64,000 nucleotides of DNA, taken from NCBI RefSeq assembly GCF_000422965.1, contig NZ_AUHB01000008.1:124001-188000 (forward strand), given 5' to 3'. How positions within the stretch are numbered: position 1 is the stretch's first letter; each line of letters begins with the position of its first letter. This stretch comes from Pleomorphomonas oryzae DSM 16300. GTDB lineage: Bacteria > Pseudomonadota > Alphaproteobacteria > Rhizobiales > Pleomorphomonadaceae. This document shows positions 8,105-17,255 of this stretch, in pieces. The translations under genes and the position numbers were made by a program. The notes beneath the pieces were generated by a model that saw only the letters and a program-made list of their open reading frames with translations, did no database searches and was not told the origin of the DNA.

Positions 8105-8432
8105 GTTTTTCCCCCGACGACATGAGAACTGTCTTTCAGGCTGCTGACACGGCAAGCGACCCCACGCAGCGCCGACGCACAGCCCGAACGGCCAGCCTCC
8201 CTCCCCCGGAAAGCGTGGCGCACCAATCAGTAAGCATCGAATCTGGCTCAACGCAATCGGCGATGGCTGCGCCTTAAGGCGGGGTGAGAGCCGGCCAGAT
8301 AGAAGGCCCCTGCTGGCAGCCGTTCTGGAACCGCTCGGCAACCTCCAGCCTGGTGCCGGCCGAGGTCTGACCGTCGCCTTCGAGGCTAGCCAGCCAGCCG
8401 AGACCGACGGCATAGGTATCGGGGGGCTCGGT
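8105..8432. other. Gap without a recognisable gene
   Basis: 328 bases between the DUF805 start and the Lrp-family stop. The minus strand keeps about 50 codons open past the Lrp stop in the same frame (Y-A-V-G-L-G-W-L-A ... then a stop), but with no start codon. I see no RNA gene or clear terminator. Confidence 0.4.
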
Positions 8433-8876
8433 TCACCCGAGCGGCGGGTTGCGTCGCTTTACCGGCTGCGATTTGACGATGGCGGTGTTGGTTTCGGCCT
8501 TGTCGGCGATGCGGTCCAGGATGTCATCGAGTTGGCCGATGCTGCGCACATAGAGGCGGGCGATGAAGCAGTCGTCGCCCGTCACCTTGTCGCACTCGAC
8601 CACCTCGGGGATGTCGGCGATCAGCTGTTGCACGATATGCAGCTTGCCCGGCAGCGGCCGGACGCGAACGATGGCTTGCAGCGTATAGCCGAGCGCCTCC
8701 GGCGCCAGATCGATGGTAAAGGCGCGGATGATGCCGCGCTCCTCGAGCCGCTTCACCCGCTCCGACGTGCTGGGCGACGACAGGCCGATCGCCTGCGCCA
8801 GCTCCTTGACCGAGATCCGCGCGTCGAGCGACAGCGCTTCGACGATGCGGCGATCGACGTCATCCAGCATGGCCAT
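8433..8876 (-). CDS. Lrp/AsnC-family transcriptional regulator
   Basis: 147 aa. An N-terminal helix-turn-helix (about 6-60; D-D-V-D-R-R-I-V and L-S-S-P-S-T-S-E-R-V-K-R-L) is followed by a RAM effector domain (about 65-140; V-V-E-C-D-K-V-T-G-D-D-C-F). Such regulators sense amino acids and often control a divergent exporter. Here a DMT exporter starts 130 bases away on the opposite strand, so it is the likely target. The AT-rich stretch at 8905-8950 between them is a plausible binding region. Confidence 0.92.
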   Translation of the reverse strand: MAMLDDVDRRIVEALSLDARISVKELAQAIGLSSPSTSERVKRLEERGIIRAFTIDLAPEALGYTLQAIVRVRPLPGKLHIVQQLIADIPEVVECDKVTGDDCFIARLYVRSIGQLDDILDRIADKAETNTAIVKSQPVKRRNPPLG

Positions 8877-9006
8877 TCTCCGGAAGGCAATTTGACCCCC
8901 ATACCTGCATTAATTAGGCGTCATGTCAATTTCGCCTTTCTCATATCCTGTAAGCGCGACGGTTCATCTTCTATCGTTGAGGCACTCTTCTACGGAGATC
9001 CGAGCG

Positions 9007-9918
9007 ATGACACACCGCGCCCAAGGAACGGCCGAGATGACGGCGGCCATGATCATTTCCGGCACCATCGGCCTGCTGGTCGTCCTCTCCGGACAGCCGG
9101 TGTTCAACATCGTGTTCTGGCGCTGCGCCGTCGGAGGACTGACGCTGCTTGCTGCCTGCGCCGCCTTGGGGTTGTTCCGCCCCGCTGTCATCAGCCGCCG
9201 GCAGATCGTCCTCGCCGCGCTTGGCGGCGTCGCCATCGTCACCAACTGGCTCCTGCTGTTCGCCGCCTATCCGCGCGCCTCGATCTCCATCGCCACGGCG
9301 GTCTACAACACCCAGCCTTTCATGCTGGTCGCCATGGGGGCGATCTTCCTTGGCGAACGGCTGACGCTCGGCCGCCTCGGCTGGCTGGCCCTCGCCTTCT
9401 TCGGCATGCTGGCAATCGTCCAGGGCCGGCCCGAGGCCGGCTACATCGGCAACGATTATCTCTTGGGCATCCTGATGGCGCTCGGCGCTGCCTTCTTCTA
9501 TGCCATCGCAGCCATCATCACCAAGAAGCTCAGGGGCGTGCCGCCGCACCTGATCGCCCTGATCCAGCTGACGGTCGGCATCCTCATGCTGGCGCCGCTT
9601 GCCGATTTTGCGGCACTGCCCTCCGATCTCGACGGCTGGACGATCCTTGTCACCCTCGGCGTCGTCCACACCGGCCTCATGTACATCCTGCTCTACGGCG
9701 CGATCCAGAAGCTGCCGACATCGCTCACTGGCGCCCTCTCCTTCATCTACCCGGTCGTCGCCATCGCCATGGACATGCTGGCCTTCGGCGTCCGCCTGCA
9801 ACCGACGCAGATCGCGGGCGCCGCAGTCATCCTGCTGGCGGCGGCGGGATCGACGCTCGGATGGTCGATGTCTCGCCCCGGCTTTGGACGCCGCCCGATG
9901 GAGCAACCGGAGCAATAG
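9007..9918 (+). CDS. DMT (EamA) family exporter, YddG/RhaT-like
   Basis: 303 aa from the ATG at 9007, which has GGAG nine bases upstream. An ATG at 8923 in the same frame would add 28 residues without a ribosome site and is rejected. Ten hydrophobic helices form two EamA repeats (about 10-140 and 155-290). The second repeat shows the usual L-x-x-x-L-S-F-I-Y-P-V-V-A pattern. Members export amino acids or metabolites. The divergent Lrp-type regulator supports an amino-acid-like substrate by context only. Confidence 0.88.
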   Translation: MTHRAQGTAEMTAAMIISGTIGLLVVLSGQPVFNIVFWRCAVGGLTLLAACAALGLFRPAVISRRQIVLAALGGVAIVTNWLLLFAAYPRASISIATAVYNTQPFMLVAMGAIFLGERLTLGRLGWLALAFFGMLAIVQGRPEAGYIGNDYLLGILMALGAAFFYAIAAIITKKLRGVPPHLIALIQLTVGILMLAPLADFAALPSDLDGWTILVTLGVVHTGLMYILLYGAIQKLPTSLTGALSFIYPVVAIAMDMLAFGVRLQPTQIAGAAVILLAAAGSTLGWSMSRPGFGRRPMEQPEQ

Positions 9919-9952
9919 GGGGCACGGAAATCGTAGCCCCACGTGTCCAGCT

Positions 9953-10630
9953 TCAGGCGTCCTCGTTCTGCGGGAACATCGCCTTGCGCGATTGCTCGTC
10001 GAGGTCGGCCTTGAAGGTGTGGGCCGCCTTCATGTCGAGCGCCCGCTGGACGGCGGGGCGAGCGGCCATGTCGTCCATGAAGCGCTGGACATGGGGGTAA
10101 GCGGCCAGACCATCCGCTCCAAAGACATATCCGGCCGATGCCGCCCAGCCCCACAGGGCCATGTCGGCGATCGTGTAGCTGTCGCCGGAGAGATACCGGA
10201 CCTGCCCCAGGCGCTCGTCCAGCACGGCATAGTGCCGGGCCACCTCTTTCACATAGCGATTGATCGCATAGGGAAGCTGTTCGGGTGCGTAGTGCAGGAA
10301 ATGAATGGCCTGGCCGGAAAACGGCGACAGCCCCGTCGCCACCAGTTGCAGCCAGGACAGCATGCTGGCGTATGCGACGCCGTCCTCCGGCACGAAGACC
10401 CGATGTTTGCCGGCGAGATAGAGGAGGATGGCGTGCGAGTCGAAGACGGTCACGTCGCCGTCGACAATGGCCGGCACCTTGGCGTTGGGATTGATCGCCG
10501 TGAAGGCGTCGGCATGCTGCTCGCCCTTGAAGATGTCGATGGGCTTCAGCGTGAACGGCAGTTGAAGCTCTTGCAGCAGCACCGCCACCTTCATCGAGTT
10601 GGGCGTCGCGTGAAAATAGAATTCGATCAT
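9953..10630 (-). CDS. Glutathione S-transferase family protein
   Basis: 225 aa from the ATG at 10630. The N-terminal thioredoxin-like domain has N-P-N-A-K-V-P-A-I-V-D (the cis-Pro glutathione site) and the D-S-H-A-I-L-L-Y-L segment. The C-terminal helical domain shows Y-T-I-A-D-M-A-L-W-G-W. It conjugates or reduces electrophiles with glutathione in the cytoplasm; the substrate is unknown. It resembles the YfcG/YghU-type bacterial transferases. It stands alone, converging with the DMT exporter gene. Confidence 0.92.
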   Translation of the reverse strand: MIEFYFHATPNSMKVAVLLQELQLPFTLKPIDIFKGEQHADAFTAINPNAKVPAIVDGDVTVFDSHAILLYLAGKHRVFVPEDGVAYASMLSWLQLVATGLSPFSGQAIHFLHYAPEQLPYAINRYVKEVARHYAVLDERLGQVRYLSGDSYTIADMALWGWAASAGYVFGADGLAAYPHVQRFMDDMAARPAVQRALDMKAAHTFKADLDEQSRKAMFPQNEDA

Positions 10631-10867
10631 CGGGTTTGATCCTCGGCTGGCTCTCTGCCGACCGGCTGGGCGGCAATCGAGGCTGACCCGACCTTGCCTT
10701 GAAGCGAGCGAGCCCAACAAATTGATGCTGTGCTTTGGTGCCATCGACCCGATCAATGGCTGGCCAAGCCATCAAGCCCGTCGATCGGTCGTATCGAGGA
10801 TCGGAATTTCAGCGGCGCATCCCCACTGCCCTAGATCATGGCCGTTGATGATCGAAAGGCACACCAC

Positions 10868-11815
10868 ATGATCCGTCGCACTCTTCTGGCCTGCGTGGCG
10901 ATGACCACCACCCTCGCCATCGCCACGCAGGTCCTGGCGCATGACATCGCCTTCACCTCGAACAAGTCCTATCCGGAGAGCGTCACCTACTCGCCGCACC
11001 AGGATGTCTTTCTGCTGGGCTCGGTAACCCAGGGTATCGTCGCCAAGCTCGACAAGGCCGGCGCCTACACCCCATTCATCACCGACAACCGTCTGGTCTC
11101 GACAGTCGGTCTGCTGGTCGATGACGCCAGCAACACGCTGTGGGTGACCAACTCCGATCCGGGCGCCGGCGCGCGCACCGCCACCGCCACCCAGGGCAAG
11201 CTGGCGGCCATCGCCACCTATGACGCCACCACCGGCGCGCCGAAAGCCTACTACGATCTCGGCAGCCTCAGCCCGGGCGCCCATTTTGCCAACGACATCG
11301 CGCTCGACGCCGCCGGCAATGCCTATGTCACCGACAGCTTCGCGCCGCTGATCTACAAGATCGACAGCCACGGCAAGGCGTCGATCTTCGCTGAGAGCTC
11401 GCTGTTTCTGACCAGCGAGGGCTTCAACCTCAACGGCATCGCCTGGCACAAGGACGGCTATCTCCTGGTCGGCAAATACAACAGCGGCGAGCTGTTCAGG
11501 ATCAGCACGAAGGACCCGACCGACATCCGGAAGGTCAAGCTGCCCGAGGCACTGACCGGCGCCGACGGCATCCACCTGATCGACGGCAAACACCTGCTGG
11601 TGGCGCAGAACCTTGCCGCCAACCGGACCGTCGAACTGACCTCTGGGGATGGCTGGCAGTCGGCGACCATCACCCGTACGGAGGCCAGCAAGCTTTCCAT
11701 GCCGACGGCCACTGTCACCGTGGGGAAAGACGTCTACGTCCTCAATTCCCGCCTCGACACGCTGTTCGACCCCAAGGCTACCAAGGTCGGCGACTACCTG
11801 CTGCAGCAGTTCTAG
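10868..11815 (+). CDS. Exported SMP-30/gluconolactonase-like beta-propeller protein
   Basis: 315 aa from the ATG at 10868 (GAAAGG eight bases upstream). Starting there gives a clean signal peptide with a cleavage pattern V-L-A after about 24 residues. Repeated propeller motifs follow (H-F-A-N-D-I-A-L-D; A-Y-V-T-D-S-F; F-N-L-N-G-I-A-W-H). These are the metal-binding loops of lactonase-like propellers. The substrate is unknown. It is a single-gene unit followed directly by a good terminator. Confidence 0.8.
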   Translation: MIRRTLLACVAMTTTLAIATQVLAHDIAFTSNKSYPESVTYSPHQDVFLLGSVTQGIVAKLDKAGAYTPFITDNRLVSTVGLLVDDASNTLWVTNSDPGAGARTATATQGKLAAIATYDATTGAPKAYYDLGSLSPGAHFANDIALDAAGNAYVTDSFAPLIYKIDSHGKASIFAESSLFLTSEGFNLNGIAWHKDGYLLVGKYNSGELFRISTKDPTDIRKVKLPEALTGADGIHLIDGKHLLVAQNLAANRTVELTSGDGWQSATITRTEASKLSMPTATVTVGKDVYVLNSRLDTLFDPKATKVGDYLLQQF

Positions 11816-11825
11816 CCTAAGAGGA

Positions 11826-11849
11826 GGCCGGCAAATTGTCCGGCCTTTT
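11826..11849 (+). terminator. Rho-independent terminator after the SMP-30-like gene
   Basis: Arms GGCCGG (11826-11831) and CCGGCC (11840-11845), an 8-base loop, then TTTT. It lies 10 bases after the stop codon. Confidence 0.75.
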
Positions 11850-11958
11850 CCGCCGCTGTTGGCGAAGGGGGATTCCTAAATCAGTCGAGGTCGGCACAGG
11901 CGTGGCGACCGGACGCCGGCCCCAGGCAACTCCAACCTCCCCCATGCGCCATCGACCG

Positions 11959-12510
11959 CTATCGGACGAGCTCGGAAATCCTGTCCGCTGCCGCCGAAAA
12001 GCCTTTCAGCGAAACCGGAAGCGACAATTTCTGGTCGTCGACGGTAAAGGCGGACACCTTCATGACCGCGCCTCCGCGCATGGCGGAGAGCATACCGCGA
12101 TCAATTTCAATCGGCACGACGCAGCCAGCCGGAATACAGGTCGTAAACGACTCCGGGACCGGCTGGCCCTCCTCGTCGATTGAAAGAGAAACGGGCCGAT
12201 TGATCGCCAGGCCGAAGGGCATGATCAGCGCGCCCTTCAGCCCTTGGGGCGAAACCCGAAGCTCGACGGAAATGACCTGTTGTCCCTGAGGGGTGACCTG
12301 GGTCTGGACGACGGCACAGACCGGCTTTGCCGCGTCCTTTTGCGAGGCCATCTGGCAGCGGACGGTCCAGTCCTCGTGCGTTTCGCTCAGCGAAGATGCC
12401 CCGCCAGGCAGCGCTCCCTGTTGCGGCCCCTGCGTCTGCTGCGCCTTTATCGGTGTTGCGAAAAGCGCGAGCAGCACCAAGACGCAGGTTCTTTGGATGG
12501 TGTTGGTCAC
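11959..12510 (-). CDS. Invasion-associated locus B (IalB) family periplasmic protein
   Basis: 183 aa. A signal peptide (about 1-23, ending P-I-K-A) precedes the IalB fold: E-T-H-E-D-W-T-V-R-C, a mid-region G-L-K-G-A-L-I-M-P-F-G-L, and F-T-T-C-I-P-A-G-C-V-V-P with paired cysteines. The start codon is a GTG at 12510. It follows the large autotransporter by 12 bases on the same strand, so it is probably cotranscribed and may be translated by coupling. The family was first linked to erythrocyte invasion in Bartonella, but most alphaproteobacterial members are of unknown function. Confidence 0.88.
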   Translation of the reverse strand: MTNTIQRTCVLVLLALFATPIKAQQTQGPQQGALPGGASSLSETHEDWTVRCQMASQKDAAKPVCAVVQTQVTPQGQQVISVELRVSPQGLKGALIMPFGLAINRPVSLSIDEEGQPVPESFTTCIPAGCVVPIEIDRGMLSAMRGGAVMKVSAFTVDDQKLSLPVSLKGFSAAADRISELVR

Positions 12511-12522
12511 AGGTCGATCGCC

Positions 12523-15500
12523 CTAGAAGGAAACCGCGAGATTTGCCTTCAGACCCAGGTCCTGGGCACCCGATCCGAGCTGCCCCTGCGCGGCTAGGCC
12601 AAAGGTGGCGTCAGGAGTGAGCTTGAGGTCGAGTCCGGCTTCGATAAGGGCGCTGCTGCGGTCAATCGAGCTGCCGGCGATAGTGAATGCACTCGAGCCG
12701 GCGAAGGCATGGCTCGCGGTGGGCGTCGTATCGCCAAAGGCCTGGAGCCATCCAGCCATGCCGTGCAGATTGACGCGCGTGTCGCCAAGCGTCACCCCCT
12801 TTTCCGCGCGGATACCCAGCGTGGCGAAGGTCGTATCAGTCGTCCGGCTGGCGCTGGTGAGCGCCGCCGCCCCGCCGCTCTCGGTAAAGCCTTCGGTTCT
12901 GACGTTGACATGGGCGAGGTTGACGAAGGGCTCGAACCGAGCGACGTCCGTGTCGATCGCGTAGCCGAGCTCTGCGAAAGCCTGGAGCGTCTGATCGCTA
13001 TAGTCGGCGCTGAGCCTGTCGGCAAAACCCGGAAATGCGACGTTACGCCTCGTGTCGATCTCCGACCAGGTCTGGGCGATCCCGGTGCGCAAGGCAACGC
13101 CCTTCCACCGCGTGCCTCCATAAAGACCGACAGTGTAATTGTCGCTGGATTCAGACGACCCGCGATCGTCGACCGAGACGCCCGACTGGCCGTAGCCGCC
13201 GAGAATGCCCACGCGCCAGTCGCCCAGCATGCCATCGGCGCCAGCGACCATGCCAACGGTGTGACGGCTGAGGCTGGCGGCATTGCCGTCGCTGCTCGCC
13301 CGGCCACCGTCGCCGAAGCCCGAACTCCACAAGGCCGGTCCGTCGCCGGAAGCCAAGGGCATCGAAGCCGCCCCCGCCAGATCATGCGTGGCAATCGGGG
13401 CGCTCGACGCGTCGACGCTGTCGAACGCCGCCCGCAGGCGCTGGTTGGCAGCGTCACGGATAAAGCGGCTGTCTTCAATTAGCCCCGTTGTGGTCGAGGC
13501 ATGGATTTCGCCGGACAACTGATCGAAAGCAGAAGGCGCCGTCGCCGCATCCAGTGCCACGACCGCATCGAAGACTCCGTTACCAAAGGTCAGGCCATCG
13601 ATACCCGTCGCCGTGGCGATCTGGTTGCGTGTTCGGCCAAGCTGACCGAAGGCAATGTCGTTGCGCTGTAGCGTCAGGGTGATGTCGTTCGTGCCATACG
13701 CAAGCAACGCGTTGAGAAAGGCGAAATCCGATGTCACGGAGTTGGGATCGAACGTTCCGAACACGCCCTGATCGGCCGTTAGGATGGTGTAGGTCTGGGT
13801 CGGCTTGTAGTTTCCGGCCGCGCCGATATGAACCACCGATCCGCCATTGATCGTGACGGTTCCCGTCGCGGCGATCAGATCGCTGCCGGTGCCATTCGGA
13901 TCGACCTCAACTTCGTAGCGAGAGCCGCTGTTGAACACCATGTTGCCGTTGACGTGCAGCGTGCCAATGGAGTTTCCCGGCCCCACGGACGATCCGGATG
14001 CCATGGTTAGCAAGCTGCCCGCGCCCGAACCTATAGTCCCCGTTCCGGAAAGCCTGCCGCCGTTGCCAATCGTCGCGGAGCCACCCAACTGCCCGTTGAG
14101 GACCAAGGCCGAGCCGTCAACTGTGGTCGTCCCGGCAAAGCCGGACGAGTTGCCAGTGAGCGTCAAGGTGCCCGAGCCCGATCGCGCGATTGTGCCGGTC
14201 CCGGAAATGGCGCCGGAATAGGTGGTGCTGGCACTGCCCGCCAGGGTCAGCGTGTTGGCGTTGATGTTGACCCCGCCCGAGCCGCTCAACGAGCCTATGG
14301 CTTCACTCGTCTGCAATTCCGCCGAACCGCCGTTCAGGGCCAGTTCGGCCGTATCCGACATCGCATTGCCGCCGGCTAGGACCACACTTCCGCCGATGGC
14401 ATCGATTCCGCCGGTATTGGTATTGGTACCGAAAAGGGTGAGCGTGCCGCTGCCACGCTTGAGCAGCTGACCACTCCCCGACATGTTTCCGAAGAACGCC
14501 GTCGAGCTGTTGTCATAGCCAGCGCCGAGTATGGTGTTGTTCAGGACAATGGTGCCGCCCCCGGAGATGGACCCCACATTTTCGGAGGTGTTGACCTGAA
14601 GCGTGGCGCCGGTGTTGACCGTCACTGCCGAGGCATCGGCAATCGCCAGTCCGCCGCTAATGACCAGGGTGCCTCCGGCGATCGTCGTGGCGCCTTCGTA
14701 GTAGTTCTGGCCGGTAATCGTCAGCGTGCCGGTGCCCGTCTTGGTGAAGCTACCGCCCAGGCCATCGATCGTGCCGTTCCAGTTGCTGCTGGTGTTATCC
14801 GCGCCGCTGGTCAGCGTCTGCCCGTTGGCAACCGTTATGGTGCCGCTGCCGGAGAGGGCGCCGGTCGTCTCGCTCGACTGCAGATCCAGGCTGCCATCCA
14901 CCTGAAGAGCCGTACTGTCTTGGAAGACGTTACCGCCGGACGTAGTCAGCGCCGCACCGGAATCGACGACCACCCGGCCGATATCCTGGCCTGTCCCCGA
15001 CCAGGTGGTAGTCCTCAGGAAGTGCAGAGTATTCGCACCTTCGATCGTTCCCGAGAAGCTTCCGCCGCTCACTATCATGTTGCCGATGGCGCCACCGATC
15101 AGCCCCCCGCCATTGAGACCGTTCACGAGGACGAGGCTCTTCACGCCGTAATCAAGAACCGCACCGCTGGCGACCGTGATGGACCGCAGGGACCACAGTC
15201 CTGTCACGGCTTGCGCCGTGCTCACCACCGTCGTTCCGCCATTGACGGACAACGTGCCCGCAGGACTTTGCCCAACCGTGCCGAAATTGTTAAGGATGAT
15301 GGTCCCGCCTTGACCGGCAAGACCCAGATTGACGTTGGTGTCGTAGCCGACCCTTTCGACATTCACCGTGAGAGAGCCAGTTGTCGACAAGGTCGTGGTA
15401 GCATAGTTGACGAACTCCACCGGACCGGCGAGCGTTCCACTGGCGAGAACGCGCAAGTGCCCGCCATCGTCAATGCTGATGGTGCCCGAGCCAAGCTGGT

Positions 15501-15666
15501 TGACGCTGGTGATCTCCTCATAGCCCGTCACCGTGGCCTGAGCGAACGCCCCGGACGCCCAAAGGGTCAACAGCGCAGTACCCGCGGAAAACCGGGCGGC
15601 AAGGCCTAGCGAGCGCGACCGGCTAGACCGTCGTTTTTGCAAAAGCAACGCACAGGCAGGCAACAT
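12523..15666 (-). CDS. Type V autotransporter with beta-helix passenger
   Basis: 1047 aa. The N-terminus is a long, basic signal (K-R-R-S-S-R-S-R-S then a hydrophobic core ending A-F-A). The passenger (about 45-690) is built of Gly/Ser/Thr/Asn-rich strands with autotransporter-associated repeats (L-T-L-T-G ... G-T-T-T-V). The C-terminal 270 residues form the 12-strand outer-membrane barrel and end in L-A-V-S-F, the aromatic terminal signature. Such proteins display adhesin-like passengers on the cell surface. GAGG lies ten bases before the ATG at 15666. The IalB-type gene follows 12 bases after its stop. Confidence 0.92.
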   Translation of the reverse strand: MLPACALLLQKRRSSRSRSLGLAARFSAGTALLTLWASGAFAQATVTGYEEITSVNQLGSGTISIDDGGHLRVLASGTLAGPVEFVNYATTTLSTTGSLTVNVERVGYDTNVNLGLAGQGGTIILNNFGTVGQSPAGTLSVNGGTTVVSTAQAVTGLWSLRSITVASGAVLDYGVKSLVLVNGLNGGGLIGGAIGNMIVSGGSFSGTIEGANTLHFLRTTTWSGTGQDIGRVVVDSGAALTTSGGNVFQDSTALQVDGSLDLQSSETTGALSGSGTITVANGQTLTSGADNTSSNWNGTIDGLGGSFTKTGTGTLTITGQNYYEGATTIAGGTLVISGGLAIADASAVTVNTGATLQVNTSENVGSISGGGTIVLNNTILGAGYDNSSTAFFGNMSGSGQLLKRGSGTLTLFGTNTNTGGIDAIGGSVVLAGGNAMSDTAELALNGGSAELQTSEAIGSLSGSGGVNINANTLTLAGSASTTYSGAISGTGTIARSGSGTLTLTGNSSGFAGTTTVDGSALVLNGQLGGSATIGNGGRLSGTGTIGSGAGSLLTMASGSSVGPGNSIGTLHVNGNMVFNSGSRYEVEVDPNGTGSDLIAATGTVTINGGSVVHIGAAGNYKPTQTYTILTADQGVFGTFDPNSVTSDFAFLNALLAYGTNDITLTLQRNDIAFGQLGRTRNQIATATGIDGLTFGNGVFDAVVALDAATAPSAFDQLSGEIHASTTTGLIEDSRFIRDAANQRLRAAFDSVDASSAPIATHDLAGAASMPLASGDGPALWSSGFGDGGRASSDGNAASLSRHTVGMVAGADGMLGDWRVGILGGYGQSGVSVDDRGSSESSDNYTVGLYGGTRWKGVALRTGIAQTWSEIDTRRNVAFPGFADRLSADYSDQTLQAFAELGYAIDTDVARFEPFVNLAHVNVRTEGFTESGGAAALTSASRTTDTTFATLGIRAEKGVTLGDTRVNLHGMAGWLQAFGDTTPTASHAFAGSSAFTIAGSSIDRSSALIEAGLDLKLTPDATFGLAAQGQLGSGAQDLGLKANLAVSF

Positions 15667-16086
15667 TCAAGCATACCTCAATAAGCAAATGAGATTTCAT
15701 GAATCTGGGAGGTCTGTGCTGGCCGGGTATCCAGACGTTGCAAAGCAACCAAATAAGTGGTTCAACGGATACGTCCTGATACCATCGACGCTTCTAGGAA
15801 GCAACTGCAATGATTGTCTGCGCCCAGGCTCCCGCAGAAATTGCACTTTGACAAGTTTTTGGGGTGACCAAGTCAAGTAAAGCGCGATCCGGTGCGGCGT
15901 GTTGTGAAGCCGATCCAGGCGTGGCGACTTGAAGGATGAGGACTGGGCCGTTGTCGGCCGCTCGTTGCTGGCGAAGCGGCGCCGCCGGTCTCGTCCTTCG
16001 CAGGACAATCGGCACTTTCCTCAGGGGATTCCACGGTCTGCAGTCGGCTGCCCCTCTGGCGCGACGTGCGGAGCGACAAGACCTGG
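15667..16086. other. Leader region of the autotransporter; no gene seen
   Basis: 420 bases. The part nearest the autotransporter start is more AT-rich and should carry its promoter. The part next to the LysR stop is GC-rich with overlapping open frames that lack family signals or ribosome sites. Confidence 0.4.
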
Positions 16087-17022
16087 CTAGCTTGCCTGCC
16101 CGCGCCCGGCGCTGCGCAGCACTTGCTTGCGCAACCAGGCGTGCGCCGCGTCGGCACTCATGCGGGAATGCCAGAACAGGTTCATCTCGAACGGCGCCAG
16201 TTCGATCGGTGCCTCGACGAGATCGAGCACCTGGTCGAACCGCGCAAGAAAGCGGCGCGGCAGCGTGCAGATCAGGTCGGTGCTGCCGAGGATCAGCGGC
16301 GCCAGCGCGTAGCTCTGCACCGAGACGCTGACACGGCGTTCCCGCCCGATTTCCGCCAGCGCATGGTCGACCATGCCGGCAAAATGGCCACCGCTGGTCG
16401 AAATCAGGAGATGATCGAGGGCGCAAAATTCGTCGAGGATCAGCGGTCCGGTGCCCCGGGGGTGGCCGCGCCGCTGGGCGGTGACGAAACGCTCCTGGAA
16501 CAGCTTGCGCGCCATCAACCCCGGCGCGCCATCCTCGGCGACGCCGATGAAGACGTCGATCTCGCCCTGTTCGAGCGCTTCGGAGATGCGGGCCTTGTCG
16601 GGGCTGGTGAAGGCGATCCTAACCTCGGGCGCTTCCGACTTGATCAGCGGGATCAGGTCGGGGGCCAGGATTGACACCGGATTGTCGGTGGCGGCGATCC
16701 GGAAGACGCGCTTGCTGGTGGCCGGATCGAACACCTTGGCCGTGCCGATGAAGTCGCTCAGCTGCTCCAGCAGCCGCGCCAGCTCGGGCTGAAGCGCCAG
16801 GGCGTGCGGCGAGGCGACCATGCCGCGCCCCGAGGTCGAGGGAATGAACAGCGGATCGCCCAGCAATTGCCTGAGCCGCGTCAAGCGGGCCGACAGAGCC
16901 GATTGCGTGATGTTCAGCCGGGCCGCGGCATGGGTGACGTTCTTGTCCTTGAGCAGGGCGTCGAAGGTCAAGAGCAACCCGACATCGAATTCAGCCAGCA
17001 AGTGGTTCACCGTCGACCCCAT
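16087..17022 (-). CDS. LysR-family transcriptional regulator
   Basis: 311 aa from the ATG at 17022; a GTG at 17052 would add ten residues. The N-terminal winged helix-turn-helix is clear (T-H-A-A-A-R-L-N-I-T-Q-S-A-L-S-A-R-L-T-R-L-R at about 32-53). It is followed by a PBP-like effector domain. It is of the NodD/PcpR-like type by its L-L-x-T-F-D-A-L-L opening. It is divergent from an SLC13/ArsB-like transporter (17256) across 233 bases, so that transporter is the probable target. The ligand is unknown. Confidence 0.92.
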   Translation of the reverse strand: MGSTVNHLLAEFDVGLLLTFDALLKDKNVTHAAARLNITQSALSARLTRLRQLLGDPLFIPSTSGRGMVASPHALALQPELARLLEQLSDFIGTAKVFDPATSKRVFRIAATDNPVSILAPDLIPLIKSEAPEVRIAFTSPDKARISEALEQGEIDVFIGVAEDGAPGLMARKLFQERFVTAQRRGHPRGTGPLILDEFCALDHLLISTSGGHFAGMVDHALAEIGRERRVSVSVQSYALAPLILGSTDLICTLPRRFLARFDQVLDLVEAPIELAPFEMNLFWHSRMSADAAHAWLRKQVLRSAGRGQAS

Positions 17023-17255
17023 TGTCTTGAATGCGGGTGGCCTCAGCCACACAGTACATCATCCGACGCGGCCGAGAGAGGGGATCTCAACTCGTCCGAC
17101 CCGCCCGTCGGGCAGACCCGTTTTCGCCTCAAATGCCCGCCACAAGCGCCACGCCGCCAGCCCGCCATCGCGAACTGCGGCCCCGACGCTCGCGAAATCT
17201 TCTAACTTTCAGTCCGGATTTCTGTCAGATGTACAGGAATCTACGAGGATGCTTG

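Noticed and set aside
8282-8432. About 50 codons open in frame beyond the Lrp-family stop, protein-like in look
   Set aside because: No start codon, no homology I recognise; chance is likely in GC-rich DNA.
15794-16426. 210-codon minus-strand open frame before the autotransporter
   Set aside because: Overlaps the LysR gene end in another frame and has no domain or ribosome site.
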